Of a stretch of 5,736 bases of DNA, positions 1 to 5,736 are shown in pieces (positions within the stretch are counted from its first letter, which is position 1; each line of letters starts with the position of its first letter). The position numbers and the translations under genes are program-made. Location of the stretch: the NCBI GenBank assembly GCA_020443005.1, contig JAGRJA010000019.1, forward strand, positions 1 through 5,736, in the 5' to 3' direction. Source of the stretch: Pseudomonadales bacterium (GTDB lineage Bacteria > Pseudomonadota > Gammaproteobacteria > Pseudomonadales > UBA7239). The notes beneath the pieces are model-generated. The model was not told the origin of the DNA, did no database searches, and worked only from the letters and a program-made list of their open reading frames with translations.

Positions 1-3000
1 AAAATAGGCTCTCTTCTGGCTATCCTGTGCGATACCCTGTGTCCATCTGTTATTTTCATACCAGGCATCATCAATGATGCTTTTACATTGCGCCGGTTTT
101 TCAAATACACTGACTTTACGACTTAACGCCGGTTCAAAAGGCAAACCTGTCGCCTGAAATTTGCAATACAGGTCAACCAGGCCTCTTAGAAAACTTTCGT
201 TGGCTGCGTCGTCGATCTTGTTGAATTCGATCGTCAAGGCCTTTTTGTTTTCACGAAAAAAGGCTTTGGCGGTTTCTGTTTTTTTGCCGTTTTTCTGCAA
301 TCCGCATTTTTTTGCCAGTGCTGCCTTTATTTCAAAATCTATCTGCCTGTCTTCATTCAATTTGCTCGCCGAGTGAAGAAAAATTTCCGCATCCGAGCTT
401 ACTGGCAAAAACCCCTGAATACACAGGCTTGAGCGAGAACCTTTTATATGAACACTGAACGGTTGACGCACAAGCGATTTTCCACAGGACAACCAATAGA
501 AATCGGCATTTTTTAACTTTTTCATCAATTCGGCAGTTTTGTTTCGTCCGGCAAATCCGAGAGGCCATTTGCCTTCCGAACTTCTCAACCGTACCAGTTC
601 TTCCAGCAGTCTCGCTGTTTCTGCCTCGATATTTTCCGGCTTTTTCTCATGGCGCGATGCCAGGGCAATGAGGTCTTGATGTATTTCCCAGTCAAAAAGA
701 CCATCCGGCTTTCCAAAATTTTCATTGTCATCGATATGCTCTTCTTCTATTTCCAACCAGACACTGTTTTTCTTTTCCAGAAACCAGCTCCAGGGTCTGG
801 TAAAAAACCGTATAAATGTATCCAAATCGACAATGCGGGTTTCTGTCTGCTGTTTTGTGTTTACGGTTTCTTTCATCCAGCGCATTGCCGGTTTGTTAGT
901 TTCCTGATTTTGCCGTTGACGAACATCAACAATTTTTCGCGCCTGCTCATTGAATGAAATCAGTCGACTGGAAAGTGCCTGCCTGTCTTTCCTGAAATAG
1001 CAAGGGCTGAAGGGTTGCAAGGGGTGCTCGGTGATCAAGCAATCAAGCACATTTCCATCATCGACATAATAACCATGACGGCAATAATCGATTAACTCGG
1101 CAAGTACAACTGAAGGCTCACACTTTTCATTCCGGTGCATATCGCGCCCGATATAACTGACATGAAAAAATTGTCTCGCCGACAGCAATGCCTCAAGGAA
1201 AAGCCATCGGTCATCTATTCGGCCTGCCCTGTCGCCCGGCCGATAATTTTTTCGCATCAAATCAAAACCGCGCCTTTCGATTCTCCTCGGGTAATCATCC
1301 TGATTCATGCCCATGACATAAACCACCTTGAACGGCACACCCCGCATCGGCATAAGGCTGCAGAACTTGACGCCCTCTCCCCAGTGGTGATGTCCGTTCG
1401 CCAGGCGTTTTAACGCAGGTTTCACCAAATCACGAATCACTGCCAAGGGTATACATGCTGTGAACCACTGGCACTGCTCAACATTTTCAAGCGATTGGAT
1501 TTCCTTGTGAATCGCCCTGATCGCCATTATTTCCTGGTCATCCACCGGGTCGAAAAAATCCTCGATCAAGTCGCTCAATCGTTGAAGCCACACAACCGCG
1601 GTTGCCTCTTCGTTCATTTTTTCCGACCATTTTTTCAACACCGTCCAGAACTGCAAGAAAGCATCCAGATACTGCGTGTTGCCACCCTCAACCAGATCAA
1701 GTGGCATAAGCTCGCAACCATTCTCCATCGTCAATAGCGACTCGATATCAAGGTGATTTGCAGACATTGAGTAACCGGAAAAAAACCGATCAAAGGCGTA
1801 TTGCCAGCTTGCTTCGTGATAAGCGGGCAAACCTGATTTCTCCCTGTGCCTGGCATCCCTGCCCCAGCGCACGCCGGACTCAACCAGCCACCTTTTCAAG
1901 GTTTCATAGCCTGAAGCATCAATGGAAAACCGTCGTTGCACAGCAGGCACCTCAAGCAGGGAAATGATCTCTGTCAAGGTCAGGCGACTATCCGGAAGCT
2001 GTAACAGTGTTTCGAAGCTGTTCAGCAAAGGAGACTCTTCACCCTGAGTTCTGTCAGCAATCTGGTAGTCGATGCGCTGCCGTTCCTCTACACTGTTGAA
2101 CACGGCATGGATGCAGGCGACATAAGGGGCAACCCGCGGCATCATGACCACGATATCCCTGGGGCAAATATCCGGGTGTCGATGCATCATGTCCCGAATC
2201 TGGTCATGCAGCACTTCAACTTCGCGCATCACACTGTGACAACTGTGGATATGCAGACTCGGTATTCCGTCCGCGTCGACATCACCACAAGGTATCTTCT
2301 GTTTTATGCCTTCTGCCACAAAATCAACGCTGGCTGATTCGCCCTTATAGGTCAGCTCCAGAATCTCATGTTGAATGGCTCGTAACAGAGAAACGGGTTC
2401 AACGGCCTCAAACAGGCTTGTTTCCTGTAAATTCTCATCGGGCAACTTTTGTAACAGACTGATAAAATCACGCACCTGAATGCCGAGACTGGCCAACAGC
2501 GGGTTACCTATTTCGTAATAGGTTTCATCAGCATCCTGCTTTTGTTGTCTGGCAATCGTTTTTGCCGGAGAAATCAATGACCAATACTCCTGGCAAGGGT
2601 TAGGCACAAACAGATTCACCTCAATATGATGCGACAGCGAATGAAGCATGGCGACCATATTGACTGGCATTGTGGTAACACCAAAAACATAAAGCCTTTT
2701 GAGTGTCATACGACCCGCAATGTCGGACGGCGTTTTTTTTCCAAGGACTTCCAGCAGTTTCTTTTCGATCATGGCACGATGCCGAAATGCACAGCCATCA
2801 TCACCGATCATTTCATTCAGCTTTCTCCATAAAAAACTTTGCCAGACCACATTTTCATTTCCATCAATACCTGCATCCATCAACGCGGGTTTTTCGTTCA
2901 CGCCATGTTGCTGTCCCTCCGCCCAATGCAACATCCACTCGGGTCGATAGACAAGATACTGATCGAACAGATCGGCTACGGCTGCAGACAACTGGTAACG

Positions 3001-3384
3001 CCTTAACGCGACTGTGGCTGTATCTGCAAGATAGTCACGGACCGGCAGCAACGCCGGAGACAGCAAAAAATCCTCATTGGAAAAAAGCGAGTATAGCCTC
3101 CAGGTCATCTCCTGTTTTGACAGCGGGGTCAGCTCGGGAATATCAGCAGAAACCAGTTCACGCGCCAGTTTCCAGAACAATTCATGGGGTTGAATGTATC
3201 GGATATTGGCGGCAATACCCTGCTGCCCGGCAATTTGCAAATTCAGCCATTGCCCCATGACGAGGTTATCAACCAGCACAAAGTCTGCCGCTAACGGGTC
3301 GTCGAGCGGTGTGGTCAGCATCTGTGCCATCAACTCTTCACTCAGGCGTTCAACACGATTGGAAAAATACAACCCCAGCGTCAT
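1..3384 (-). CDS. recC: RecC, exodeoxyribonuclease V gamma subunit (C-terminal end cut by window edge)
   Basis: RecC is the non-catalytic subunit of the cytoplasmic RecBCD helicase-nuclease; it splits the DNA strands and recognises Chi during double-strand break repair. I read this frame codon by codon from 3465 down to 1 and found no stop or frameshift. From the ATG at 3384 it gives 1128 residues, against about 1122 for the whole E. coli protein, so only a few C-terminal residues should be missing. Family-like stretches occur in the expected order: LYFSNRVERL near the start, QQGIAANIRY (54-63), DLFDQYLVYRP (138-148), NPCQEYW (262-268), GNPLLASLG (293-301), HSCHSVMREVEVLHD (380-394), LEVPAVQRRF (477-486), FCSLMPMRGVPFKVV (674-688), RPGDR (715-719), LQPFSP (789-794) and DLDTFIRFF (853-861). 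The last opens the inactive nuclease-like C-terminal domain. I chose 3384 because it matches the usual RecC N-terminus and has AAGG 8 nt upstream. In-frame ATGs at 3405 and 3438 would add 7 or 18 residues. recB and recD would be expected beyond the left edge. Confidence 0.96.
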   Translation of the reverse strand, partial: MTLGLYFSNRVERLSEELMAQMLTTPLDDPLAADFVLVDNLVMGQWLNLQIAGQQGIAANIRYIQPHELFWKLARELVSADIPELTPLSKQEMTWRLYSLFSNEDFLLSPALLPVRDYLADTATVALRRYQLSAAVADLFDQYLVYRPEWMLHWAEGQQHGVNEKPALMDAGIDGNENVVWQSFLWRKLNEMIGDDGCAFRHRAMIEKKLLEVLGKKTPSDIAGRMTLKRLYVFGVTTMPVNMVAMLHSLSHHIEVNLFVPNPCQEYWSLISPAKTIARQQKQDADETYYEIGNPLLASLGIQVRDFISLLQKLPDENLQETSLFEAVEPVSLLRAIQHEILELTYKGESASVDFVAEGIKQKIPCGDVDADGIPSLHIHSCHSVMREVEVLHDQIRDMMHRHPDICPRDIVVMMPRVAPYVACIHAVFNSVEERQRIDYQIADRTQGEESPLLNSFETLLQLPDSRLTLTEIISLLEVPAVQRRFSIDASGYETLKRWLVESGVRWGRDARHREKSGLPAYHEASWQYAFDRFFSGYSMSANHLDIESLLTMENGCELMPLDLVEGGNTQYLDAFLQFWTVLKKWSEKMNEEATAVVWLQRLSDLIEDFFDPVDDQEIMAIRAIHKEIQSLENVEQCQWFTACIPLAVIRDLVKPALKRLANGHHHWGEGVKFCSLMPMRGVPFKVVYVMGMNQDDYPRRIERRGFDLMRKNYRPGDRAGRIDDRWLFLEALLSARQFFHVSYIGRDMHRNEKCEPSVVLAELIDYCRHGYYVDDGNVLDCLITEHPLQPFSPCYFRKDRQALSSRLISFNEQARKIVDVRQRQNQETNKPAMRWMKETVNTKQQTETRIVDLDTFIRFFTRPWSWFLEKKNSVWLEIEEEHIDDNENFGKPDGLFDWEIHQDLIALASRHEKKPENIEAETARLLEELVRLRSSEGKWPLGFAGRNKTAELMKKLKNADFYWLSCGKSLVRQPFSVHIKGSRSSLCIQGFLPVSSDAEIFLHSASKLNEDRQIDFEIKAALAKKCGLQKNGKKTETAKAFFRENKKALTIEFNKIDDAANESFLRGLVDLYCKFQATGLPFEPALSRKVSVFEKPAQCKSIIDDAWYENNRWTQGIAQDSQKRAYF

Positions 3385-3388
3385 AAGA

Positions 3389-3462
3389 CAGGCCTTTTTA
3401 TTCATCGGATTCGGGGATAATATCACCCTTAAAGACATATTTTGTCGTATGCAGGCCTTTTT
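3389..3462. repeat. 11-bp direct repeat pair upstream of recC
   Basis: The plus-strand word CAGGCCTTTTT occurs identically at 3389-3399 and 3452-3462, exactly 63 bp apart. It contains the palindrome AGGCCT. The copy nearer the gene includes the proposed recC ribosome binding site (AAAAAGG on the minus strand). The distal copy lies in the spacer of the candidate recC promoter. It could be a small duplication, a paired regulatory site or chance. Confidence 0.35.
3393..3399 (-). promoter_or_regulatory. Ribosome binding site candidate for recC
   Basis: On the minus strand AAAAAGG ends 8 nt before the ATG at 3384. The ATG at 3405 has no purine-rich core at normal distance; its nearest candidate, AAGGGTGAT, lies about 20 nt upstream. 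This site is the main sequence reason for preferring the 3384 start. Confidence 0.45.
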
Positions 3463-3614
3463 GCGTCAAGCCAATAGTCATTTACAGTGTCCGTTAAAGG
3501 CGGTTTAATCATCACAACCAGATTCCCGCTGCTTGCACCCTGTTTATCCTTCCGTGAAATCAACGAGATGCGATCAGATTGGCGGAACATAAGTCCGGCA
3601 GCTATCACGGTCAC
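3429..3614 (-). CDS. Possible 61-residue small protein ahead of recC, unrecognised
   Basis: This minus-strand frame begins at a GTG preceded by GGAG (plus-strand 3623-3626) at 8 nt spacing, and stops with TAA 44 nt before the recC ATG at 3384. The product starts VTVIAAGLMF and ends KRPAYDKICL; it is mixed and soluble-looking, with a basic stretch (RKDKQG) in the middle. I recognise no family and see no signal peptide or long membrane segment. The same frame stays open upstream to an ATG at 3749, but that longer form would run antisense through the start of the neighbouring plus-strand gene, so the short form is more plausible. It fills nearly the whole recC spacer and could be co-transcribed with recC. 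It may equally be non-coding DNA or the tail of a decayed gene. The weak recC promoter candidate lies inside it. Confidence 0.28.
   Translation of the reverse strand: MTVIAAGLMFRQSDRISLISRKDKQGASSGNLVVMIKPPLTDTVNDYWLDAKRPAYDKICL
3439..3469 (-). promoter_or_regulatory. Weak sigma70-like promoter candidate for recC
   Basis: On the minus strand TTGACG (3469-3464) matches five of six -35 consensus bases. CAAAAT (3444-3439), 19 nt further on, matches four of six -10 bases. The spacing is two bases longer than optimal. Transcription would begin near 3432, which would exclude the upstream ATG at 3438 as the recC start and leave a leader of about 48 nt before 3384. The call rests on consensus matching only. 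Confidence 0.25.
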
Positions 3615-3628
3615 ACCTGTCGCTCCGG

Positions 3629-3634
3629 TAAAAT
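3629..3634 (+). promoter_or_regulatory. Possible -10 box for the DUF1513-like gene
   Basis: TAAAAT matches five of six -10 consensus bases. It would start transcription near 3641, leaving a leader of about 18 nt before the ATG at 3659. No good -35 hexamer lies 16-18 nt upstream and there is no TG extension, so this is only a candidate. Confidence 0.2.
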
Positions 3635-3645
3635 CACATTGACAT

Positions 3646-3649
3646 GAGG
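3646..3649 (+). promoter_or_regulatory. Ribosome binding site deciding the DUF1513-like start
   Basis: GAGG lies 9 nt before the ATG at 3659. The alternative ATG at 3644 has no such element upstream and itself overlaps the region of this site. This supports the shorter protein, in which the twin-arginine motif begins at residue 7. Confidence 0.5.
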
Positions 3650-3658
3650 CTCCGGCAA

Positions 3659-4906
3659 ATGGAAAACACCCCGTCATCACGCAGACATTTCCTGAAACAG
3701 TTTTCGTTCGCCACTGCCGCCCTTGCTGGATATCATCCACTTGCGGCAATGTGTGGCAGTCGACCAGCCGGACTTTCTGGCCAGATTTACGGCATCAGCT
3801 CAAAGCAGCTATCACCGGCGCAAAATCAAAAGGGCAATGGCAGCACCCTTATTCACCTTGACCTTAATAAGGGGTTTACACGCTATCACCTGTTACCGGA
3901 TTACCACTCCGGTCACAGCCTGATAGAAATTGATCCCGATAATTTCTATTGCACCCCTTACAGCGGCAAACAACCTTCACCCTGCCTTTTTCTCGATTCA
4001 GCCTTCAACATTACGGCCAGGATCGATGCGCCCGAGGGCTTTGCTTTCGGAGGACATTCAGCGCTTTTACCCGATGGCAAAACCATTTTCGGTTGTTTCA
4101 ACCCGACAAACAGGTTCAAGCAAAACACGGGTATCGCGTATCTTGTTGATACCGCCACAAAAAAACTGGTCAAAACCTTCAACACGCCCTTGCTACACGC
4201 GCATGACATGATTGTTTCCATCGATCAACAACACATTATTGTTTCCGATGATGGCACAGTCGAAGGCCCCATCGACAGCAATAGCCCTTTCAGCGAAATT
4301 ATTCAGGACCCGGCTGTCTATTTTTTCAATTGCAACACGCTGGAGATCGATAAAAAAGTACAACACGGACATAACGGTTCCTTTGTACACATCGACCAGG
4401 ATCAGGACGGATCAATTTACGGTGCCATTGAACAATTCATTTACGCCGATGCCAAACCGGAGCTTTATCTGGAACCGCTGCTGCATGAAAAAACGGCCGC
4501 CTACATTGCCAGCTACAACAAGGGCGGCGAGATACCATTACCAAGCCCAATGGTAAGAATCAGCGCTTCGGATAAGCGGGCAGAAAGTATTTCGGCCCAG
4601 CTGGAGTATCACACCAACCCCTTTGACATTAAATTCAATACAAACAGCGGCTACCTCGTTAATGTATTTGTCGATAGCAACACACTTGTGCGCTATAACC
4701 CCCGCAATGGAAAATCCGATTATTTTTCCACCACTGACTACGGCATCTCAAAACCCTTCGGGCTTGCCAATCTGGGCAATACAAGCTTGATGGCACTCAG
4801 CGGCTTTGATCGGGGAATAGCTGTTTTTGACACGAATGACATGTCGTATGTCACCTGTTTCTCTCAGGAAAACCATGGCCTGAGACATATGATTTTCAAA
4901 GCCTGA
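3659..4906 (+). CDS. Tat-exported beta-propeller protein, DUF1513-like
   Basis: The 415-residue product begins with SRRHFLK at residues 7-13, an exact match to the twin-arginine consensus, then a modest hydrophobic stretch to about residue 31. It should therefore be exported folded to the periplasm. The rest looks like a seven-bladed beta-propeller with repeated short strands and DG/DPD turns. I place it in or near DUF1513 (PF07433) by pattern: SGHSL, GGHSALLPDG, HAHDM, FVHID and a closing RHMIF line up with the family's histidine-bearing blade motifs. It is somewhat longer than typical members, roughly 360 residues. The biochemical role of DUF1513 is not established; members are often found near imelysin-type iron-uptake genes, which are absent here. 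Cys32 follows LAAM, a poor lipobox, so a lipoprotein is unlikely. I start at 3659 because GAGG precedes it; the ATG at 3644 would add MRLRQ. It is divergent from recC and 85 bp upstream of the NuoE-like gene. Family assignment is fairly sure; function is not. Confidence 0.85.
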   Translation: MENTPSSRRHFLKQFSFATAALAGYHPLAAMCGSRPAGLSGQIYGISSKQLSPAQNQKGNGSTLIHLDLNKGFTRYHLLPDYHSGHSLIEIDPDNFYCTPYSGKQPSPCLFLDSAFNITARIDAPEGFAFGGHSALLPDGKTIFGCFNPTNRFKQNTGIAYLVDTATKKLVKTFNTPLLHAHDMIVSIDQQHIIVSDDGTVEGPIDSNSPFSEIIQDPAVYFFNCNTLEIDKKVQHGHNGSFVHIDQDQDGSIYGAIEQFIYADAKPELYLEPLLHEKTAAYIASYNKGGEIPLPSPMVRISASDKRAESISAQLEYHTNPFDIKFNTNSGYLVNVFVDSNTLVRYNPRNGKSDYFSTTDYGISKPFGLANLGNTSLMALSGFDRGIAVFDTNDMSYVTCFSQENHGLRHMIFKA

Positions 4907-4956
4907 AATGAACAGCACAATCCATCGGCGCACCACAGCATGATGCCAATAACCGC

Positions 4957-4984
4957 TTGCCGTCTCATTTATAAACGCTAGAAT
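4957..4984 (+). promoter_or_regulatory. Sigma70-like promoter candidate for the NuoE-like gene
   Basis: TTGCCG (4957-4962) and TAGAAT (4979-4984) are separated by 16 nt; four and five of six bases match consensus respectively. The expected transcription start is at about 4991-4992, essentially the A of the ATG at 4992. It implies independent expression from the DUF1513-like gene upstream and a message with almost no leader. Confidence 0.45.
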
Positions 4985-4991
4985 AACGCAC

Positions 4992-5459
4992 ATGTCTACA
5001 CTCTCTGCCCCAATGCTTGAAATGGCCTACGATATCATTGCCGGTTTTCCGGCTGAGGAGAACCGTCTTGTCGATGTTCTCTCATCGCTACAGCAGGCCA
5101 TGGGTTATGTTCCCCCCGCAGTCATACCCATTATTGCGGATCGAATGGAACTTGAAACACCGGCTATCTACAAAGTGATAGAATTGACTCCCTCCCTCAG
5201 TTTGAAACCGGCTTTTTCGCACAAGCTGTTCATCTGCAATGGGGAAAATTGCACCCGAAAAGGCAGTTTTGCATTAATCAAGCAAGCGCGTGAATCACTC
5301 GCCATCAATCTGTTTGAAACAAACCCACGGGGCTTGAGACTTGAGCCCTTTCGCTGTTTGGGAAATTGCAATGCCGCGCCAAATATCATGCTTGATGATG
5401 AAATACACCCACACATGACAGCAGAAAAACTCCGCTCGCTTCTCACTGACTGGAAATAA
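4992..5459 (+). CDS. NuoE/HoxE-like thioredoxin-fold [2Fe-2S] protein
   Basis: The 155-residue product matches the 24-kDa subunit family of NADH dehydrogenases and NAD-linked hydrogenases or formate dehydrogenases, which carries one [2Fe-2S] cluster for electron transfer. Residues 8-60 form the usual N-terminal helical part (LSSLQQAMGYVPP, then IADRMELETPAIYKV). Residues 78-155 form the thioredoxin-like domain. The four ligand cysteines are present: C82 and C87 (CX4C, in ICNGENC), then C122 and C126 (CX3C, in RCLGNC), with 34 residues between pairs, as in NuoE. The segment that usually reads VYGVxxFY is IYKVIELTP here, so it is divergent. No NuoF/HoxF flavoprotein gene adjoins it: the upstream gene is DUF1513-like and the downstream one is convergent. 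It is therefore probably not part of a standard complex I operon, and I give no gene symbol. The ATG at 4992 is the only plausible upstream start, because the frame hits TAA at 4950 with no other start between. It has no Shine-Dalgarno sequence. Confidence 0.9.
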   Translation: MSTLSAPMLEMAYDIIAGFPAEENRLVDVLSSLQQAMGYVPPAVIPIIADRMELETPAIYKVIELTPSLSLKPAFSHKLFICNGENCTRKGSFALIKQARESLAINLFETNPRGLRLEPFRCLGNCNAAPNIMLDDEIHPHMTAEKLRSLLTDWK

Positions 5460-5555
5460 CTGCATAACAGAATCATCGGATAAAAAGCGCAAGAAATGAC
5501 CAGGGAAGCGATACGGCAGTTGCACAACTAAAAATGCAGGCAATATTTCCAAAAA

Positions 5556-5736
5556 CTAATCGGTTTTAACGGTTGATGCCCCTTTGGCTTTTTCCGCCTC
5601 ACCCACATACATATAACCGGCAAACCTGGGTGCCTTGTCGACATAGCTGTTTTTCACAGACAGAACGGTGAAACCCGTCTCTTCAAGATAATCGGTTATG
5701 GGTCTGTTGAGGTGACAGCCCCCACATAATTTTTTC
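5556..5736 (-). CDS. Class I SAM-dependent methyltransferase, C-terminal end (start beyond right edge)
   Basis: The visible 59 residues end at a TAG at 5558-5556. They read as the last part of a UbiE-like class I methyltransferase domain. GGCHLNRPITDYLEETGF resembles the strand-helix region in which such enzymes have 'GCxLxRxTxxLIExAGF', and APRFAGYMYVGEAEK resembles the closing beta-hairpin. The SAM-binding motifs would lie in the missing N-terminal part, so the substrate cannot be inferred. A short CGGC motif sits at visible residues 4-7. The tail (KAKGASTVKTD) is polar and probably disordered. The gene converges on the NuoE-like gene, with 96 bp between the stop codons and no clear terminator. 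The identification rests on a short fragment. Confidence 0.75.
   Translation of the reverse strand, partial: KKLCGGCHLNRPITDYLEETGFTVLSVKNSYVDKAPRFAGYMYVGEAEKAKGASTVKTD

Noticed and set aside
649..1413. Plus-strand open frames of 60-102 codons opposite recC
   Set aside because: All are antisense to clear RecC coding sequence and have no plausible start signals or recognisable products.
2703..3260. A 185-codon open frame on the plus strand opposite recC
   Set aside because: It lies wholly antisense to strongly conserved RecC sequence, and its translation is low-quality and unlike any family I know; it is a shadow of recC codon use.
3429..3749. The full 106-codon minus-strand frame starting at an ATG at 3749
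   Set aside because: Its first third runs antisense through the twin-arginine signal region of the DUF1513-like gene. The GTG at 3614, with GGAG upstream, is a better start if the frame is used at all.
3740..3760. Possible lipobox (LAAMC) in the DUF1513-like signal peptide
   Set aside because: The residue before the cysteine is Met rather than Gly, Ala or Ser, so signal peptidase II processing is unlikely.
3895..3913. Perfect 6-bp inverted repeat ACCGGA/TCCGGT with a 7-nt loop
   Set aside because: It lies inside the DUF1513-like coding sequence, has no T-run after it, and short repeats of this kind are expected by chance.
4193..4390. Minus-strand open frames inside the DUF1513-like gene and, similarly, at 5168-5552 over the NuoE-like gene
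   Set aside because: They are antisense to well-supported coding sequence and their products are not recognisable.
5458..5529. Inverted repeats in the convergent spacer (AACTGC/GCAGTT, and AGTTG-CA-CAACT at 5518-5529) as a bidirectional terminator
   Set aside because: The first pair has a 52-nt loop and the second a 2-nt loop; neither is GC-rich or followed by a proper T-run on either strand.

Overview
The window looks like ordinary chromosomal DNA from a gammaproteobacterium. The main reason is a nearly complete recC gene, since RecBCD-type recombination is typical of that group. The twin-arginine DUF1513-like protein and the NuoE-like protein agree with this, but the lineage is an inference. 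Four protein genes are supported, and no RNA gene, CRISPR array, transposon or integration scar was found.

Layout: positions 1-3384 (minus strand) hold recC, the gamma subunit of exodeoxyribonuclease V. It is open across the left edge, so only its last few residues should be missing. Positions 3385-3658 form the spacer between recC and a divergent plus-strand gene. This spacer contains a possible 61-codon minus-strand ORF, a weak candidate recC promoter, an 11-bp direct repeat, and candidate start signals for the plus-strand gene. Positions 3659-4906 (plus) encode a Tat-exported beta-propeller protein resembling DUF1513. Positions 4992-5459 (plus) encode a stand-alone NuoE/HoxE-like thioredoxin-fold [2Fe-2S] protein. 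Its candidate promoter lies so close to the start codon that the message may be leaderless. Positions 5556-5736 (minus) are the C-terminal end of a class I SAM-dependent methyltransferase whose start lies beyond the right edge. The 96 bases between the last two convergent genes hold no convincing terminator.

How the genes work together: RecC would act with RecB and RecD, probably encoded beyond the left edge, in double-strand break repair and degradation of foreign linear DNA. The other three genes show no obvious link to it or to one another. The NuoE-like protein has no NuoF/HoxF partner here, and the DUF1513-like gene lacks the iron-related neighbours often seen with its family. I see no clear new multi-gene system. 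The points most worth a second look are the possible small ORF ahead of recC, the conserved histidine set in the DUF1513-like protein, and the possibly leaderless NuoE-like gene.
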